Source: Streptomyces iranensis (GTDB lineage: Bacteria; Actinomycetota; Actinomycetes; Streptomycetales; Streptomycetaceae). From it: DNA of 64,000 nucleotides. The stretch lies in the NCBI RefSeq assembly GCF_017874715.1, contig NZ_JAGGLR010000014.1, positions 62,001 through 126,000 on the forward strand, written 5' to 3'. Both the position numbers and the translations under genes were made by a program. The notes beneath the pieces are model-generated. The model was not told the DNA's origin. It made no database searches and saw only the letters and a program-made list of their open reading frames with translations. Below, one piece after another: positions 1-9,889 of the stretch. Numbering within the stretch: position 1 is the first letter of the stretch; every line of letters starts with the position of its first letter.

Positions 1-3000
1 CGGGCTCGAACCGCGTGCGCAGCGCGTCATGGTGGACCAGCAGCGCGTCGAGCGCCGCGCGCAGCGCGCGGAGGTCCGGTTCCCGCTGGAGCTCCACGAC
101 CACGGACTGGTTGAAGTGGCCGGGCCGGTCGGTCCGCAGACGGAAGAACCAGTGCTGGATCGGGGTGAGCGGCACCTCACCGGTCACCGGGCCGGTGTCG
201 GCGGCGGGGGTGGCGGTGGGCGTGGTGACGGCGGCGAGCGAGGCGATGGTGGGGTGCCGGAAGAGCTCGCGGGGGGTGAAGGCCAGCCCCGCCTGCCGGG
301 CGCGGGAGGCCACCTGGATGCTGAGGATCGAATCCCCGCCCAGATGGAAGAAGTTGTCCTCGGCGCCGATCCGCTCCCGGCCCAGCAGGGTGCCCCAGAT
401 CTCCGCGAGGGCCCGCTCGGTGTCGGTACGGGGCGCCACATACCCCGCCGTCCCGGCCGCCGCCGGGTCGGGCGCGGGCAGCCGGTGGCGGTCCACCTTG
501 CCGTTGCGGGTGAGCGGCAGCGCGCCGAGGGCGACGAACGCCGAGGGCACCATGTAGTCGGGCAGCAGGCCGCCCAGGAAGGACCGCAGCTCCCCGGCGC
601 CGGGCACCTCGGCCCCGCCCACCGGCACCGCGTAGCCGGTCAGCAGCGTGCGGTCGCCCACCCGGGAGAGCGCGACGACCGCCTCCGCCACGGCCTCGTG
701 GCGGGTCAGCGCGGCCTCGATCTCGCCCGGCTCGATGCGGAAGCCCCGGACCTTCAGCTGGTCGTCGGCGCGGCCCACGAAGCGCAGTTCACCGTCGTCC
801 GTCCAGGCCACGATGTCCCCGGTGCGGTACATCCGGGAGCCGGACGGCCCGAACGGATCGGCTGTGTACCGCTCGGCGGTGGCGCCGGGACGGCCGTGGT
901 AGCCGCGCGCCACCCCGGCCCCCGCGATGTACAACTCCCCGGGTACGCCGGGCGGTTGGGGCTGGAGGGCACCGTCGAGGACGTACGTCCGGGTGTTGTC
1001 CAGCGGCCGTCCGATGGGCAGCGGGCGCGGCAGCTCCTCCCCGGCGCGGAAGGGGCGCCGGGTGGCGAAGGTCGTGGTCTCGGTGGGCCCGTAGCCGTCC
1101 GTCACCGTCAGATCGGGGCAGGCCGCGAGCACCCGGCGCACCGCGCCCGGGGGCACCGCCTCACCGCCGGTCCACACCTCCCGGGCGCCGCGCAGACACT
1201 CCGGCGCCTCCTGTGCCAGCAGCCGGAACAGCCCGGCGGTCAGCCACAGGCAGCTCACCCCGTACTCGGCGATCGCCCGGCGCACGGTGTCCGCGTCCAC
1301 GTCCCCTGGAGGCGCCAGCACGGCCCGGCCGCCGCGCAGCAGCGGCACCCACAGCTCGTACGTCGAGGCGTCGAACGCCTGGGGCGAGTGCACCAGCACC
1401 CGGTCGTGGTCCGCGAAGGCGCGGTCCGCGACGAGGGCGGTCACATCGCGGTGGCGCACCGCGACCCCCTTGGGCCGCCCGGTGGAGCCCGAAGTGAACA
1501 TCAGATACAGGGCGTTGTCGGGGGAGAGCGCCACGTTCGGCGGCTCCGACGGGCCGTCGCCGCCGCCGGACCCGGACCCGGACCCGGATTCGGATCCGGG
1601 CTCCACGAGCAGGGTCCGCGCGGCGTCCGAGGCGTCCGCCGCCGTGCGCTCCCACGCGCGGTCGGTCAGCAGCACCTCCGCGCCCGCCTCCGCCAGCACG
1701 CTCCGCAGCCGGTCCCCGGGGGCACGGGTGTCCAGCGGTACGTACACCCCGCCCGCCTTGACGACCGCCAGCAGCGCCACCACCAGCTCCACCGACCGGT
1801 CCATCAGGACGGCCACCGGGCGTTCCGGTCCGACGCCGTGTCCGATGAGCCGGTGGGCCAGCCGGTTGGCGCGGGTGTCCAGCTCCCGGTAGCTCACCGG
1901 GCCCGCCCCGCCGTCCAGGGCCACCGCCTCCGGCGCACACCGCACCCGCTCGGCGAACAGCGCGGCCACCGTGGACTCGGGCAGCGGGACCGCGGTGTCG
2001 TTCCACTCCCGGAGCACCTGGTGGCGCCGGGCGGCGGTGAGCATCGGAAGGTGTGCGGGCGCCCGGTCCGGGGTGTCGGCCATGGCCGTCAGCAGCACCG
2101 TCAGGTACTCCGCCATCCGCCGGGCGGTGGCCTTGTCGAACAGCGCCGGGTCGTAGCCGAGCCGCAGCGCCAGCTCCGCGCCGGGGTAGACCACCAGGGA
2201 CAGCGGGTAGTTGGTGGTCTCGACGCCGTTCAGCTCGCGCAGGGCGAGGCCGTGCGCGGCGGCGAGGTCACCACCGGTCGGATAGTTCTCGAAGACCACG
2301 ATGGAGTCGAAGAGGTTCACCCGCTCGGGCAGACCGGTCCAGGACCGCATCCGGGTGAGCGGCACGAAGTCGAACCGCCGGTCCTCGGTCTGTCCGGACT
2401 GCACCGCGCTCAGCCAGGACAGCAGGGTGGACCCGGCCGGCACCGTGAGGCGGGTCGGCACGGTGGTGATGAACAGCCCGTTCATCGTCTCCACGCCCGG
2501 CAGCTCCGGCGGCCGTCCGGACACCGTGGTCCCGAAGACCACGTCCTCGCGGCCGGACTGCCGGGCCAGCAGCAGCGCCCAGGCGCCCTGCACCACGGTG
2601 TTCAGGGTCAGCCCCTCGTCCCGGGCCAGGGCCTGGAGCCGCTCGGTGGTGGCGGCGGGCAGGGTCACGCGGAGATCCTCGGTGGACTCGGCGTGATGGG
2701 TCTCGGTGGGCTCCCGGTCGTACGGCAGCGGGGTGGGCTCGGTGAGATCGCCGAGCCGGGCCCGCCAGTGCTCCTCGGCCAGGGCCCCGTCGCGCTCCCG
2801 CAGCCAGGCCACATAGTCGCCGAACTGGCGGCGGCCGGGCAGCCCGGCGGCCATCGCCGCGCCGGACACCCCGTCACGCGCCCGTGCGTGGCAGTGGAAG
2901 ACGTCGGAGAGCACCTGGAACAGGCTCCAGCCGTCCAGGATCAGATGGTGGAACGTCCACACCACCTGGACCTCGGTCTCCGAGAGCCGGGCCAGCGCCA

Positions 3001-6000
3001 GCCGCGTCAGCGGCGCGGCGGCCAGGTCCAGGCCGCGCTCCCGGTCCTCGGCGAGGAACCTCCGCAGCTCCGGCCGGCGCGCGTCCGGCCCGGACAGATG
3101 ACGCCAGTCGAGCAGGACCACCGGGATCCGGACCCCGCGCTCCACCACCTGGACCGGCTCGGGGACCCCCTCCCACACCGCGCGGGCGCGTAACACCTGG
3201 GTGCGGTCGGCGACCTGCTGCCAGGCCGTGGCCAGCGCCGCCGGCTCCGGCACCCCGTCGAGGACGAAGGTGAGCTGCTGGAAGTAGGCCCGCCGGTCGC
3301 CCTGCGCCAGCGCGTGGAACAGCATGCCCGCCTGGGTGGGGGTGAGCGGGTAGATGTCCTCCACCGTGCCGCCGTTCCCGGCCAGCCGGTCCACGGCGGC
3401 CTGGTCGAGGGCGGCGAGCGGGAAGTCGGAGGGGGTGCGGCCGCCCGCGCCGGGCGCGCTGCCGTGCCGGGCGATCTCGCACAGCGCCTCGCGGAACTCC
3501 CCGGCGAGCCGGGCGACCGTCTCCTCCCGGTGCAGGTGAGCGGAGTAGAACCAGGTGAACTCCAGGTCGTCCCCCCAGACCCGGCCCACCACCTCCAGCG
3601 GATGCGGGCGCGGCGAGGTGGGGTCGGCGTCCAGGGCCAGCTCCCGGTGCAGACCGCGGAAGAGCCCGTCGCCGCCACCCGGTGCCTCGAACCGGCCGAG
3701 GTAATTGAAGCTGATCCCGGCCGTGGGACCGTCGGGAAGGCCCGCGCCGTCGAGCAGATGGCGCCGCACCCCGTAGCCAAGACCACGCCGCGGCACGGCC
3801 CGCATCTGCTCCTTGACGGACTTCAGGACCTTGCCCCAGCCGCCGTCCGGAAGGTCGAGCGCCACCGGGAAGCGGGTGGTGAACCAGCCGACCGTACGGG
3901 ACAGATCCAGGTCCGCGAAGAGCTCCTCGCGGCCGTGGCCCTCCACGTCCACCGGCACCCGGGTGCGCCCGGTCCAGCGGTGCAGCACCCGGGTCAGCGC
4001 GCTCAGCAGCACGTCGTTGACCTGTGTGCGGTAGACCTCGGGGAGCGTCTGGAGGAGTGCGGCGGTCTCCTCCGGGCCGAGCCGGACGGTGACCGACCGG
4101 GCCGAGGCATAGGTGTTCGCCTCGCCAACCCCGTCCGTACCATGCAGATCCATCGGCAGCGACGGGTCGCAGACCCCGGCCAGACCGGTCCAGTACGCCT
4201 TCTCGTCGGCGAACCCGCCTTCCGCGGCATGGGTGTTGAGCCGCTGTGCCCAGCGGCGCAGCGCGGAGGACTTCGCGGGAAGCCCGGCCCCCTCGTCCCG
4301 GGCCGCCCGCCGGTAGGCACTGTCGAGATCCTCCAGGACGATGCGCCAGGACACCCCGTCCACCACCGCGTGATGGACGGTGAGATGGAGGACCGGGCGC
4401 GGTCCGGCGTCCCGGTCGAGCACCGCCCGCATCAGCGGCCCCCCGGTCAGGTCGAAGCGGCCCAGGTGCGCCGCGCCGGTGGTCCCGAGCGGTACGCGGA
4501 CGGCCGCCGCGTCCTCGATCCGCTGGTACCAGCCGCCGTCCCGCCGGTGGAAACGGGAACGCAGGGCGTCATGGTGGTCCACCAGCGCGTCCAGGGCGTG
4601 CCGCAGCGCGTCCTCGTCCACGTCCTCGGGCAGCACCAGGGAGATGGTCTGGTTGAAGTGGCCGGCCCGCTCGGGGTCGGTGGTGAACAGCCAGTGCTGA
4701 ATGGGGGTCAGCGGCAGCTCCCCGGTGGCCGCCCCGTCCCCCTCGGAGGTGGGCTCGGCCGGGGCCGGGGCCGTGGCGGTGTCCAGGTGCAGGGCCAGCG
4801 CGGCGATCGTCTGATGGCGGTAGACATCGCGCGAGGTGACGGCGAGCCCGGCCTGGCGTGCCTGGGAGACCAGTTGGATGCTGAGGATCGAATCGCCGCC
4901 GAGGGAGAAGAAGTTGTCCTCCATCCCCACGCGGTCCACCCGCAGGATCCGGGCCCAGACCGTCGCCAGGGCCCGCTCGGTGGCGGTACGGGGCGCCACA
5001 TAGCCCGGTGCCGCGGCCTCGGCCCAGTCCGGCTCGGGGAGCCGGCCGCGGTCCAGCTTGCCGTTGGGGCTGAGCGGCATCCGCTCCAGGACGACGACCG
5101 AGGCGGGCACCATGTAGTCGGGCAGCGAGCGCCGCAGGAACCGCCGCAGCCCCGCCGGGTCGGGCTCGGCGCCCGCCGCGGCCACCACATAGGCGATCAG
5201 CCGCTGATGGCCGTCCGTCTCCCGGACGGCGGCCGCCGCCTCGGCGATGTCGGGATGGCGCAGCAGCGCCGTCTCCACCTCGCCCAGCTCGATGCGGAAG
5301 CCGCGGATCTTCACCTGGTCATCGGCTCTGCCGATGTACTCCAGCCGGCCCTCGCCGTTCCAGCGGACCAGGTCACCGGTGCGGTACATCCGGCTGCCGG
5401 GCGGCCCGAAGGGGTCGGCGAGAAAGCGGTGCGCGGTCAGCCCGGGACGCCGCAGATAGCCCCGGGCCAGGCCCTGCCCGCCCAGATACAGCTCACCGGT
5501 CACCCCGGGCGGCACCAGCCGGAGCGTCGGGTCCAGGACGTACGCGCGGGTGCCCGCGACCGGGCGGCCGATCGGCGGTGCCTGCGGCGGCGCCTGGCCG
5601 TCGCAGAACCAGCCGGTGGCGTACACCGTGGCCTCGGTCGGCCCGTAGAGATTGGCGATCCGGCAGGACGGCATGGCCTCCCGGATGTCCCGTACGGTCT
5701 GGGCGGGCAGCGGCTCGCCCGCCAGTACGACGGTCCGGGCCCAGTCCGCCGGGCGATCCTCGCCCAGCAGCCGGGAGAACACCGAGGGCACCCCGCTGAG
5801 CAGCCCCGTCGCCCGCGGCCGCCCCTCGGGGTCGGTGAGGGCGAGCAGATCACGCACCACCTCGACGCTGCCGCCGGCCAGCAGCGGGCAGAGGATCTCG
5901 AAGACCGACACATCGAAGTTGAGCGAGGTCGAGGCGACCACGTCGGTCAGCCGCTCCCGCCCCAGCTCCTCCTCGGCCCAGGCCGCGAGCCCCGCCACAG

Positions 6001-9000
6001 CGCGGTGGGTGACCACCACGCCCTTGGGCCGGCCGGTGGATCCGGAGGTGTAGATGACGTAGGCGGGATGGGCCGGGACCAGCGGCCGGAGCCGTTCGGC
6101 GTCGGTGATGTCGCCGTCCGCGAGCCCGTCCAGCCGGGCGCGTACCTCCGGGTCGTCCAGCAGCAGCGGTTCGGCGTCCGCGGGCAGGCAGCCGGCCGCC
6201 CCGGCGGTGGTGAGGACGGTCGAGGGCGCGGCGTCCTCCAGCATGAACGCGATGCGCTCGGTGGGGTATGCGGGGTCCACCGGCAGATATCCGGCGCCCG
6301 CCTTGAGCACCGCAAGCAGGACGACCACGAGCTCGGCCGAACGGGGCAGTGCGAGGGCCACCAGCCGTTCGGGACCGGCACCCCGGTCGATGAGCAGCCG
6401 CGCCAGCCGGTTGGCGCGCCGGTTCACCTCGTCGTAGGAGAGGCTGGTGTCCGCGCAGGTCACGGCGGTGGCCCTGGGCCGCCGCGCCACCTGGACGGCG
6501 AAGAGATCGGGCAGGGTGGCCTCGACCGCGGGCCGCTCGGGCCCGTTCCAGGCGTCGAGCATCGCATGCCACTCGGCGTCGGCCAGCATCCGCAGCTCGA
6601 TCAGGGTGGCACCGGGGTCGGCCACCATGGCGGTCAGCAGCCGGTGCAGATGCCCGGCCATCCGCTCGATCGTGGCCGCGTCGAACAGATCGGAGTTGAA
6701 CTCCACGGTCAGCCCCAGCGAGCCGTCGTCGCGGGGCAGGAACTCCAGCACCAGATCGAATCGCGCGGCCGGGCGCGGCAGGGAGTGCTCGGTGATCCGC
6801 ACACCCCCCGCCTCCTGGCCGGGCACCATGGCGCTCTGCTGCACGACCAGCGCCTGCACCAGCGGATTGCGGCTGGGGTCGCGGCGCGGGGCCAGCTCCT
6901 CGACGACGCGCTCGAACGGCAGGCGGTCATGGCTGAAGGCGTCCAGCACCGTCTCGCGCATCGCGTCCAGGAACCGCTCGACCGTGCAGTCCCCGTCCAC
7001 ATCGGCGCGCAGCACGAGGGTGTTGACGAAGAATCCGGCGACCGACTCCAGCTCCTTGCGGTGGCGCCCGGCGGTGACGGTGCCGAAGGCGATGTCCCGC
7101 TGGCCCGAGTAGCGGGAGAACAGCACCGCGACGGCGGCCGCGAGCAGGGTGAACTGCGTGGTGTCCCGCTCCCTGCCGAGCCGGGCCAGCCCCGCCACCA
7201 GCTCGGCGGGCAGCTCACGGCGGTGCACCGCCCCCGCCGTGGTGCGCACCGGCGGGCGCGGTCGGTCGGTGGGCAGCTCCAGCGTCTGCATTCCGGCCAG
7301 CCGGCCCCGCCAGTACTCCAGATCGGCGTCCGCGCCGGCGGTGGCGGGACGGCTCCGCTCCCACACCGCGAAGTCCGGGTATTGGAGGGCGGGTTGGGGG
7401 AGCGCGGCATCGGTGCCGGACACCTCGGCGGCGTAGAGCGCGGCCAGTTCGCGCACCAGCAGCCCGACCGACCAGCCGTCGGTGACGATGTGGTGCTGCG
7501 CCAGCAGCAGGATGTGTTCCTCGTCGGCGAGCCGGATCAGCAGCGCCCTGGTCAGCGGGGACTGTCTCAGGTCGTAGGGGCGGTTCAGCTCGGCGGTCAG
7601 CGTGGCGTCGAGCTCCTCGGCGCGCCGCCGCGCCGGATGCCCGCCGAGGTCGAGCCGCTCGAGCGGTACGGTCCCGTGCGCGGCCACCTGCTGCACCCCG
7701 TGCCCGTCCACGGTGGCGAAGGTGGTGCGCAGGGCGTCATGGCGGGCGGCGAGCCGGTCCAGCGCCCGGCGCAGCGCGGCCGCGTCCAGCGGGCCGTCGA
7801 GCCGCAGCCCGGCGCCGGTGTTGTACTCGGTTCCACCGGAGGTCAGATCGTCCAGGAACCACAGCCGCCGCTGGGCGGAGGACAGCGGCAGCGGACGGTC
7901 GCGCGGCGCGGGCGGGATCGGCGCCTCGCGCGCCTCGGCGGCCGTGGCGGGCAGTCTGCCGGCCAGCCGCGCCACCGTCCTGGCGTCGAGCAGATCGCGC
8001 AGTGAGAGCTCAACGCCCAGCTCGGCCCGGATCCGGGCCAGCAGCCGCACACCGAGGATGGAGTCGCCGCCCAGACCCAGGAAGTCGTCCTCCACGCCGA
8101 CGGTGTCCACCGGCAGCACCTCGGACCAGATGCGGGCCAGGGTCTCCTCGGCGGGGGTGCGCGGGGCGATGTGGCGCGAGTCGCCGTCGGGCGCGGAGCG
8201 CGGGGCGGGCAGCGCCTGCCGGTCGATCTTGCGGTGCGGGGTGAGGGGGAACGCGTCCAGTACGACGTAGGCGGACGGCACCATATGCGCCGGCAGCACC
8301 CGGGCCACCGCGGCGCGCACCTCCGCGGCCTTCGGCGGGGTCCCGCCGCCGGGCGGCACCACATAGGCGACCAGCCGCTTCTGACCGGGCTCGTCCTCCC
8401 TCACCGTGACCACGGCGGACCCCACCTGGGGATGGCGGGCCAACGCGGCCTCCACCTCGCCCAGTTCGATACGGAAGCCGCGTATCTTGACCTGGTGGTC
8501 GGCCCGGCCGAGGAATTCCAGTTCGCCGTCGGCGTTCCAGCGGACCAGGTCACCGGTGCGGTACAGCCGTGAGCCGGGCGGGCCGAACGGGCAGGCGGTG
8601 AACCGCTCGGCGGTCAGCCCCGGCCGGTCGAGATAGCCGCGGGCCAGGCCCGCGCCGCCGATGCACAGCTCTCCCGTGACCCCGACCGGCACCTGCCGCG
8701 CCGCCTCGTCCAGCACGAACACCCGGGTGTTGGGCAGCGGACGGCCGATCGGCGGGGCGCCGGAGCCCGCCGCCAGGGCGTCCGTCCAGCTGGCCACGAC
8801 CGTGGCCTCCGTCGGGCCGTAGGAGTTCACCATCCGCCGTCCCGGTGCCCACAGGTCCACCAGGTCGGCGGGGCACGCCTCCGCGCCCACGATCAGGGTG
8901 CGGAAGTCGGGCAGCCCGTCGTGGAGCTCCTCCGGGGGCACGGTGGCGAGCGCCGCAGGGGGGATCAGGGCATGGGTCACCCGCTTCTCCCGCAGGACCG

Positions 9001-9751
9001 ACGCCAGTTCGGCGCCCAGCAGCGGCCCCTCCGGGGGCACCACCAGCGCCGCCCCGGCGAGCAGGGAGGAGCACAGCTCCAGGACGGAGGCGTCGAAGCT
9101 GGGCGAGGAGAACTGCAGCACCCGGTCGCCGGGCCGGACCCGGTAGTGGGCGGCCGTCGCGGCCGAGAAGTTGCCCAGACCGGCGTGCGGCACCAGCACA
9201 CCCTTGGGCACGCCGGTGGAGCCGGAGGTGTAGATGACATACGCGGGATGCTCGGGGCACAGCGGGCCGAGCAGCTCCCCCCGGCCGGGCGCGTGATCCG
9301 GGCCCGCCCCGGCCCCCACCTCCCGGATCCACGCCGGGTCGTCCAGCACGGTCACCGGCCGGGCGTCGGCCAGCATCATGGCCCGGCGCTCCTCGGGGTG
9401 CGCGGGGTCGATCGGGAGGTACGCGCCACCGGCCTTCGCCACCGCCAGCTCGGCCACCACCAGCTCCGCCGAGCGGGGCAGCACCAGCGCCACCACGCGC
9501 TCCGGACCCACGCCCCGCCCGATGAGATGGTGGGCCAGCCGGTTCGCCCAGCGCTCGACCTCCCCGAAGGACCACTCGCGTCCGTCCGCCACCAGGGCCG
9601 GCGCCTCGGGGGTGCGTTCCGCCCGGACGGCGAAGAGCTCGCCGAGCGGCGCGCGGGAGACGGCCCGGTCCGTGGCGTTCCACGCCTCCGGAGGGAGGTC
9701 CGGGACGGGTTGGGGTGCGGACACCGATGAGGTCTCGTAGTGGTCCGTCAT
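1..9751 (-). CDS. Non-ribosomal peptide synthetase, 3' end beyond window
   Basis: Open frame from the ATG at 9751 to the window edge (at least 3250 codons, no stop). Its frame agrees at anchor motifs near 9232, 8065, 7489, 4918, 2941 and 30. Domain order: A1 (about residues 30-510), T1 (Ser564), C (HHIVTDG at 753), A2 (about 1070-1560), T2 (Ser1621), E (HHAVVDG near 1790), C of the D-L type (HHLILDG at 2268), A3 (about 2600-3070), T3 (Ser3141), and the start of a second E domain. The first module has no C domain, so this protein initiates the peptide. Pocket residues read by eye: A1 D-A-L-L-I-G-S-V-V, A2 D-V-F-S-V-A-L-V-Y, A3 D-A-Y-W-W-G-G-T-F. The last resembles valine-type codes; the other two are not assigned. 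The second and third residues should be D-configured. One TTA codon lies at 3191-3193 (Leu2187). The ribosome binding site is weak, with an AAGGG 12 nt upstream. Confidence 0.95.
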   Translation of the reverse strand, partial: MTDHYETSSVSAPQPVPDLPPEAWNATDRAVSRAPLGELFAVRAERTPEAPALVADGREWSFGEVERWANRLAHHLIGRGVGPERVVALVLPRSAELVVAELAVAKAGGAYLPIDPAHPEERRAMMLADARPVTVLDDPAWIREVGAGAGPDHAPGRGELLGPLCPEHPAYVIYTSGSTGVPKGVLVPHAGLGNFSAATAAHYRVRPGDRVLQFSSPSFDASVLELCSSLLAGAALVVPPEGPLLGAELASVLREKRVTHALIPPAALATVPPEELHDGLPDFRTLIVGAEACPADLVDLWAPGRRMVNSYGPTEATVVASWTDALAAGSGAPPIGRPLPNTRVFVLDEAARQVPVGVTGELCIGGAGLARGYLDRPGLTAERFTACPFGPPGSRLYRTGDLVRWNADGELEFLGRADHQVKIRGFRIELGEVEAALARHPQVGSAVVTVREDEPGQKRLVAYVVPPGGGTPPKAAEVRAAVARVLPAHMVPSAYVVLDAFPLTPHRKIDRQALPAPRSAPDGDSRHIAPRTPAEETLARIWSEVLPVDTVGVEDDFLGLGGDSILGVRLLARIRAELGVELSLRDLLDARTVARLAGRLPATAAEAREAPIPPAPRDRPLPLSSAQRRLWFLDDLTSGGTEYNTGAGLRLDGPLDAAALRRALDRLAARHDALRTTFATVDGHGVQQVAAHGTVPLERLDLGGHPARRRAEELDATLTAELNRPYDLRQSPLTRALLIRLADEEHILLLAQHHIVTDGWSVGLLVRELAALYAAEVSGTDAALPQPALQYPDFAVWERSRPATAGADADLEYWRGRLAGMQTLELPTDRPRPPVRTTAGAVHRRELPAELVAGLARLGRERDTTQFTLLAAAVAVLFSRYSGQRDIAFGTVTAGRHRKELESVAGFFVNTLVLRADVDGDCTVERFLDAMRETVLDAFSHDRLPFERVVEELAPRRDPSRNPLVQALVVQQSAMVPGQEAGGVRITEHSLPRPAARFDLVLEFLPRDDGSLGLTVEFNSDLFDAATIERMAGHLHRLLTAMVADPGATLIELRMLADAEWHAMLDAWNGPERPAVEATLPDLFAVQVARRPRATAVTCADTSLSYDEVNRRANRLARLLIDRGAGPERLVALALPRSAELVVVLLAVLKAGAGYLPVDPAYPTERIAFMLEDAAPSTVLTTAGAAGCLPADAEPLLLDDPEVRARLDGLADGDITDAERLRPLVPAHPAYVIYTSGSTGRPKGVVVTHRAVAGLAAWAEEELGRERLTDVVASTSLNFDVSVFEILCPLLAGGSVEVVRDLLALTDPEGRPRATGLLSGVPSVFSRLLGEDRPADWARTVVLAGEPLPAQTVRDIREAMPSCRIANLYGPTEATVYATGWFCDGQAPPQAPPIGRPVAGTRAYVLDPTLRLVPPGVTGELYLGGQGLARGYLRRPGLTAHRFLADPFGPPGSRMYRTGDLVRWNGEGRLEYIGRADDQVKIRGFRIELGEVETALLRHPDIAEAAAAVRETDGHQRLIAYVVAAAGAEPDPAGLRRFLRRSLPDYMVPASVVVLERMPLSPNGKLDRGRLPEPDWAEAAAPGYVAPRTATERALATVWARILRVDRVGMEDNFFSLGGDSILSIQLVSQARQAGLAVTSRDVYRHQTIAALALHLDTATAPAPAEPTSEGDGAATGELPLTPIQHWLFTTDPERAGHFNQTISLVLPEDVDEDALRHALDALVDHHDALRSRFHRRDGGWYQRIEDAAAVRVPLGTTGAAHLGRFDLTGGPLMRAVLDRDAGPRPVLHLTVHHAVVDGVSWRIVLEDLDSAYRRAARDEGAGLPAKSSALRRWAQRLNTHAAEGGFADEKAYWTGLAGVCDPSLPMDLHGTDGVGEANTYASARSVTVRLGPEETAALLQTLPEVYRTQVNDVLLSALTRVLHRWTGRTRVPVDVEGHGREELFADLDLSRTVGWFTTRFPVALDLPDGGWGKVLKSVKEQMRAVPRRGLGYGVRRHLLDGAGLPDGPTAGISFNYLGRFEAPGGGDGLFRGLHRELALDADPTSPRPHPLEVVGRVWGDDLEFTWFYSAHLHREETVARLAGEFREALCEIARHGSAPGAGGRTPSDFPLAALDQAAVDRLAGNGGTVEDIYPLTPTQAGMLFHALAQGDRRAYFQQLTFVLDGVPEPAALATAWQQVADRTQVLRARAVWEGVPEPVQVVERGVRIPVVLLDWRHLSGPDARRPELRRFLAEDRERGLDLAAAPLTRLALARLSETEVQVVWTFHHLILDGWSLFQVLSDVFHCHARARDGVSGAAMAAGLPGRRQFGDYVAWLRERDGALAEEHWRARLGDLTEPTPLPYDREPTETHHAESTEDLRVTLPAATTERLQALARDEGLTLNTVVQGAWALLLARQSGREDVVFGTTVSGRPPELPGVETMNGLFITTVPTRLTVPAGSTLLSWLSAVQSGQTEDRRFDFVPLTRMRSWTGLPERVNLFDSIVVFENYPTGGDLAAAHGLALRELNGVETTNYPLSLVVYPGAELALRLGYDPALFDKATARRMAEYLTVLLTAMADTPDRAPAHLPMLTAARRHQVLREWNDTAVPLPESTVAALFAERVRCAPEAVALDGGAGPVSYRELDTRANRLAHRLIGHGVGPERPVAVLMDRSVELVVALLAVVKAGGVYVPLDTRAPGDRLRSVLAEAGAEVLLTDRAWERTAADASDAARTLLVEPGSESGSGSGSGGGDGPSEPPNVALSPDNALYLMFTSGSTGRPKGVAVRHRDVTALVADRAFADHDRVLVHSPQAFDASTYELWVPLLRGGRAVLAPPGDVDADTVRRAIAEYGVSCLWLTAGLFRLLAQEAPECLRGAREVWTGGEAVPPGAVRRVLAACPDLTVTDGYGPTETTTFATRRPFRAGEELPRPLPIGRPLDNTRTYVLDGALQPQPPGVPGELYIAGAGVARGYHGRPGATAERYTADPFGPSGSRMYRTGDIVAWTDDGELRFVGRADDQLKVRGFRIEPGEIEAALTRHEAVAEAVVALSRVGDRTLLTGYAVPVGGAEVPGAGELRSFLGGLLPDYMVPSAFVALGALPLTRNGKVDRHRLPAPDPAAAGTAGYVAPRTDTERALAEIWGTLLGRERIGAEDNFFHLGGDSILSIQVASRARQAGLAFTPRELFRHPTIASLAAVTTPTATPAADTGPVTGEVPLTPIQHWFFRLRTDRPGHFNQSVVVELQREPDLRALRAALDALLVHHDALRTRFEP

Positions 9752-9889
9752 GGTGGGTTGTGGCCCTTCAGAGCGGTTGAACGGGCGGATACGGGGGGCG
9801 GCTCGGGCCGGCCGGCGCCGAGCCGGTGCGCCCGCGCCCGGCCGGGGGAGACGTGGGGAGATTCGGCCGTGTGCGGGGCGGTGGGAACC

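Noticed and set aside
29..3193. Long rightward open frame of about 1054 codons at the left edge
   Set aside because: It is antisense to the NRPS, its product is repetitive Gly/Arg/His-rich sequence without domains, and the opposite strand shows canonical C, A, T and E motifs throughout.
3314..8005. Rightward open frame of about 1563 codons
   Set aside because: Antisense shadow of the NRPS caused by high GC in third codon positions; no recognisable protein family.
7900..8300. Possible frame break in the NRPS at the first carrier domain
   Set aside because: Re-reading the numbering showed that the carrier Ser, upstream adenylation and downstream condensation motifs are all in the frame of the ATG at 9751.
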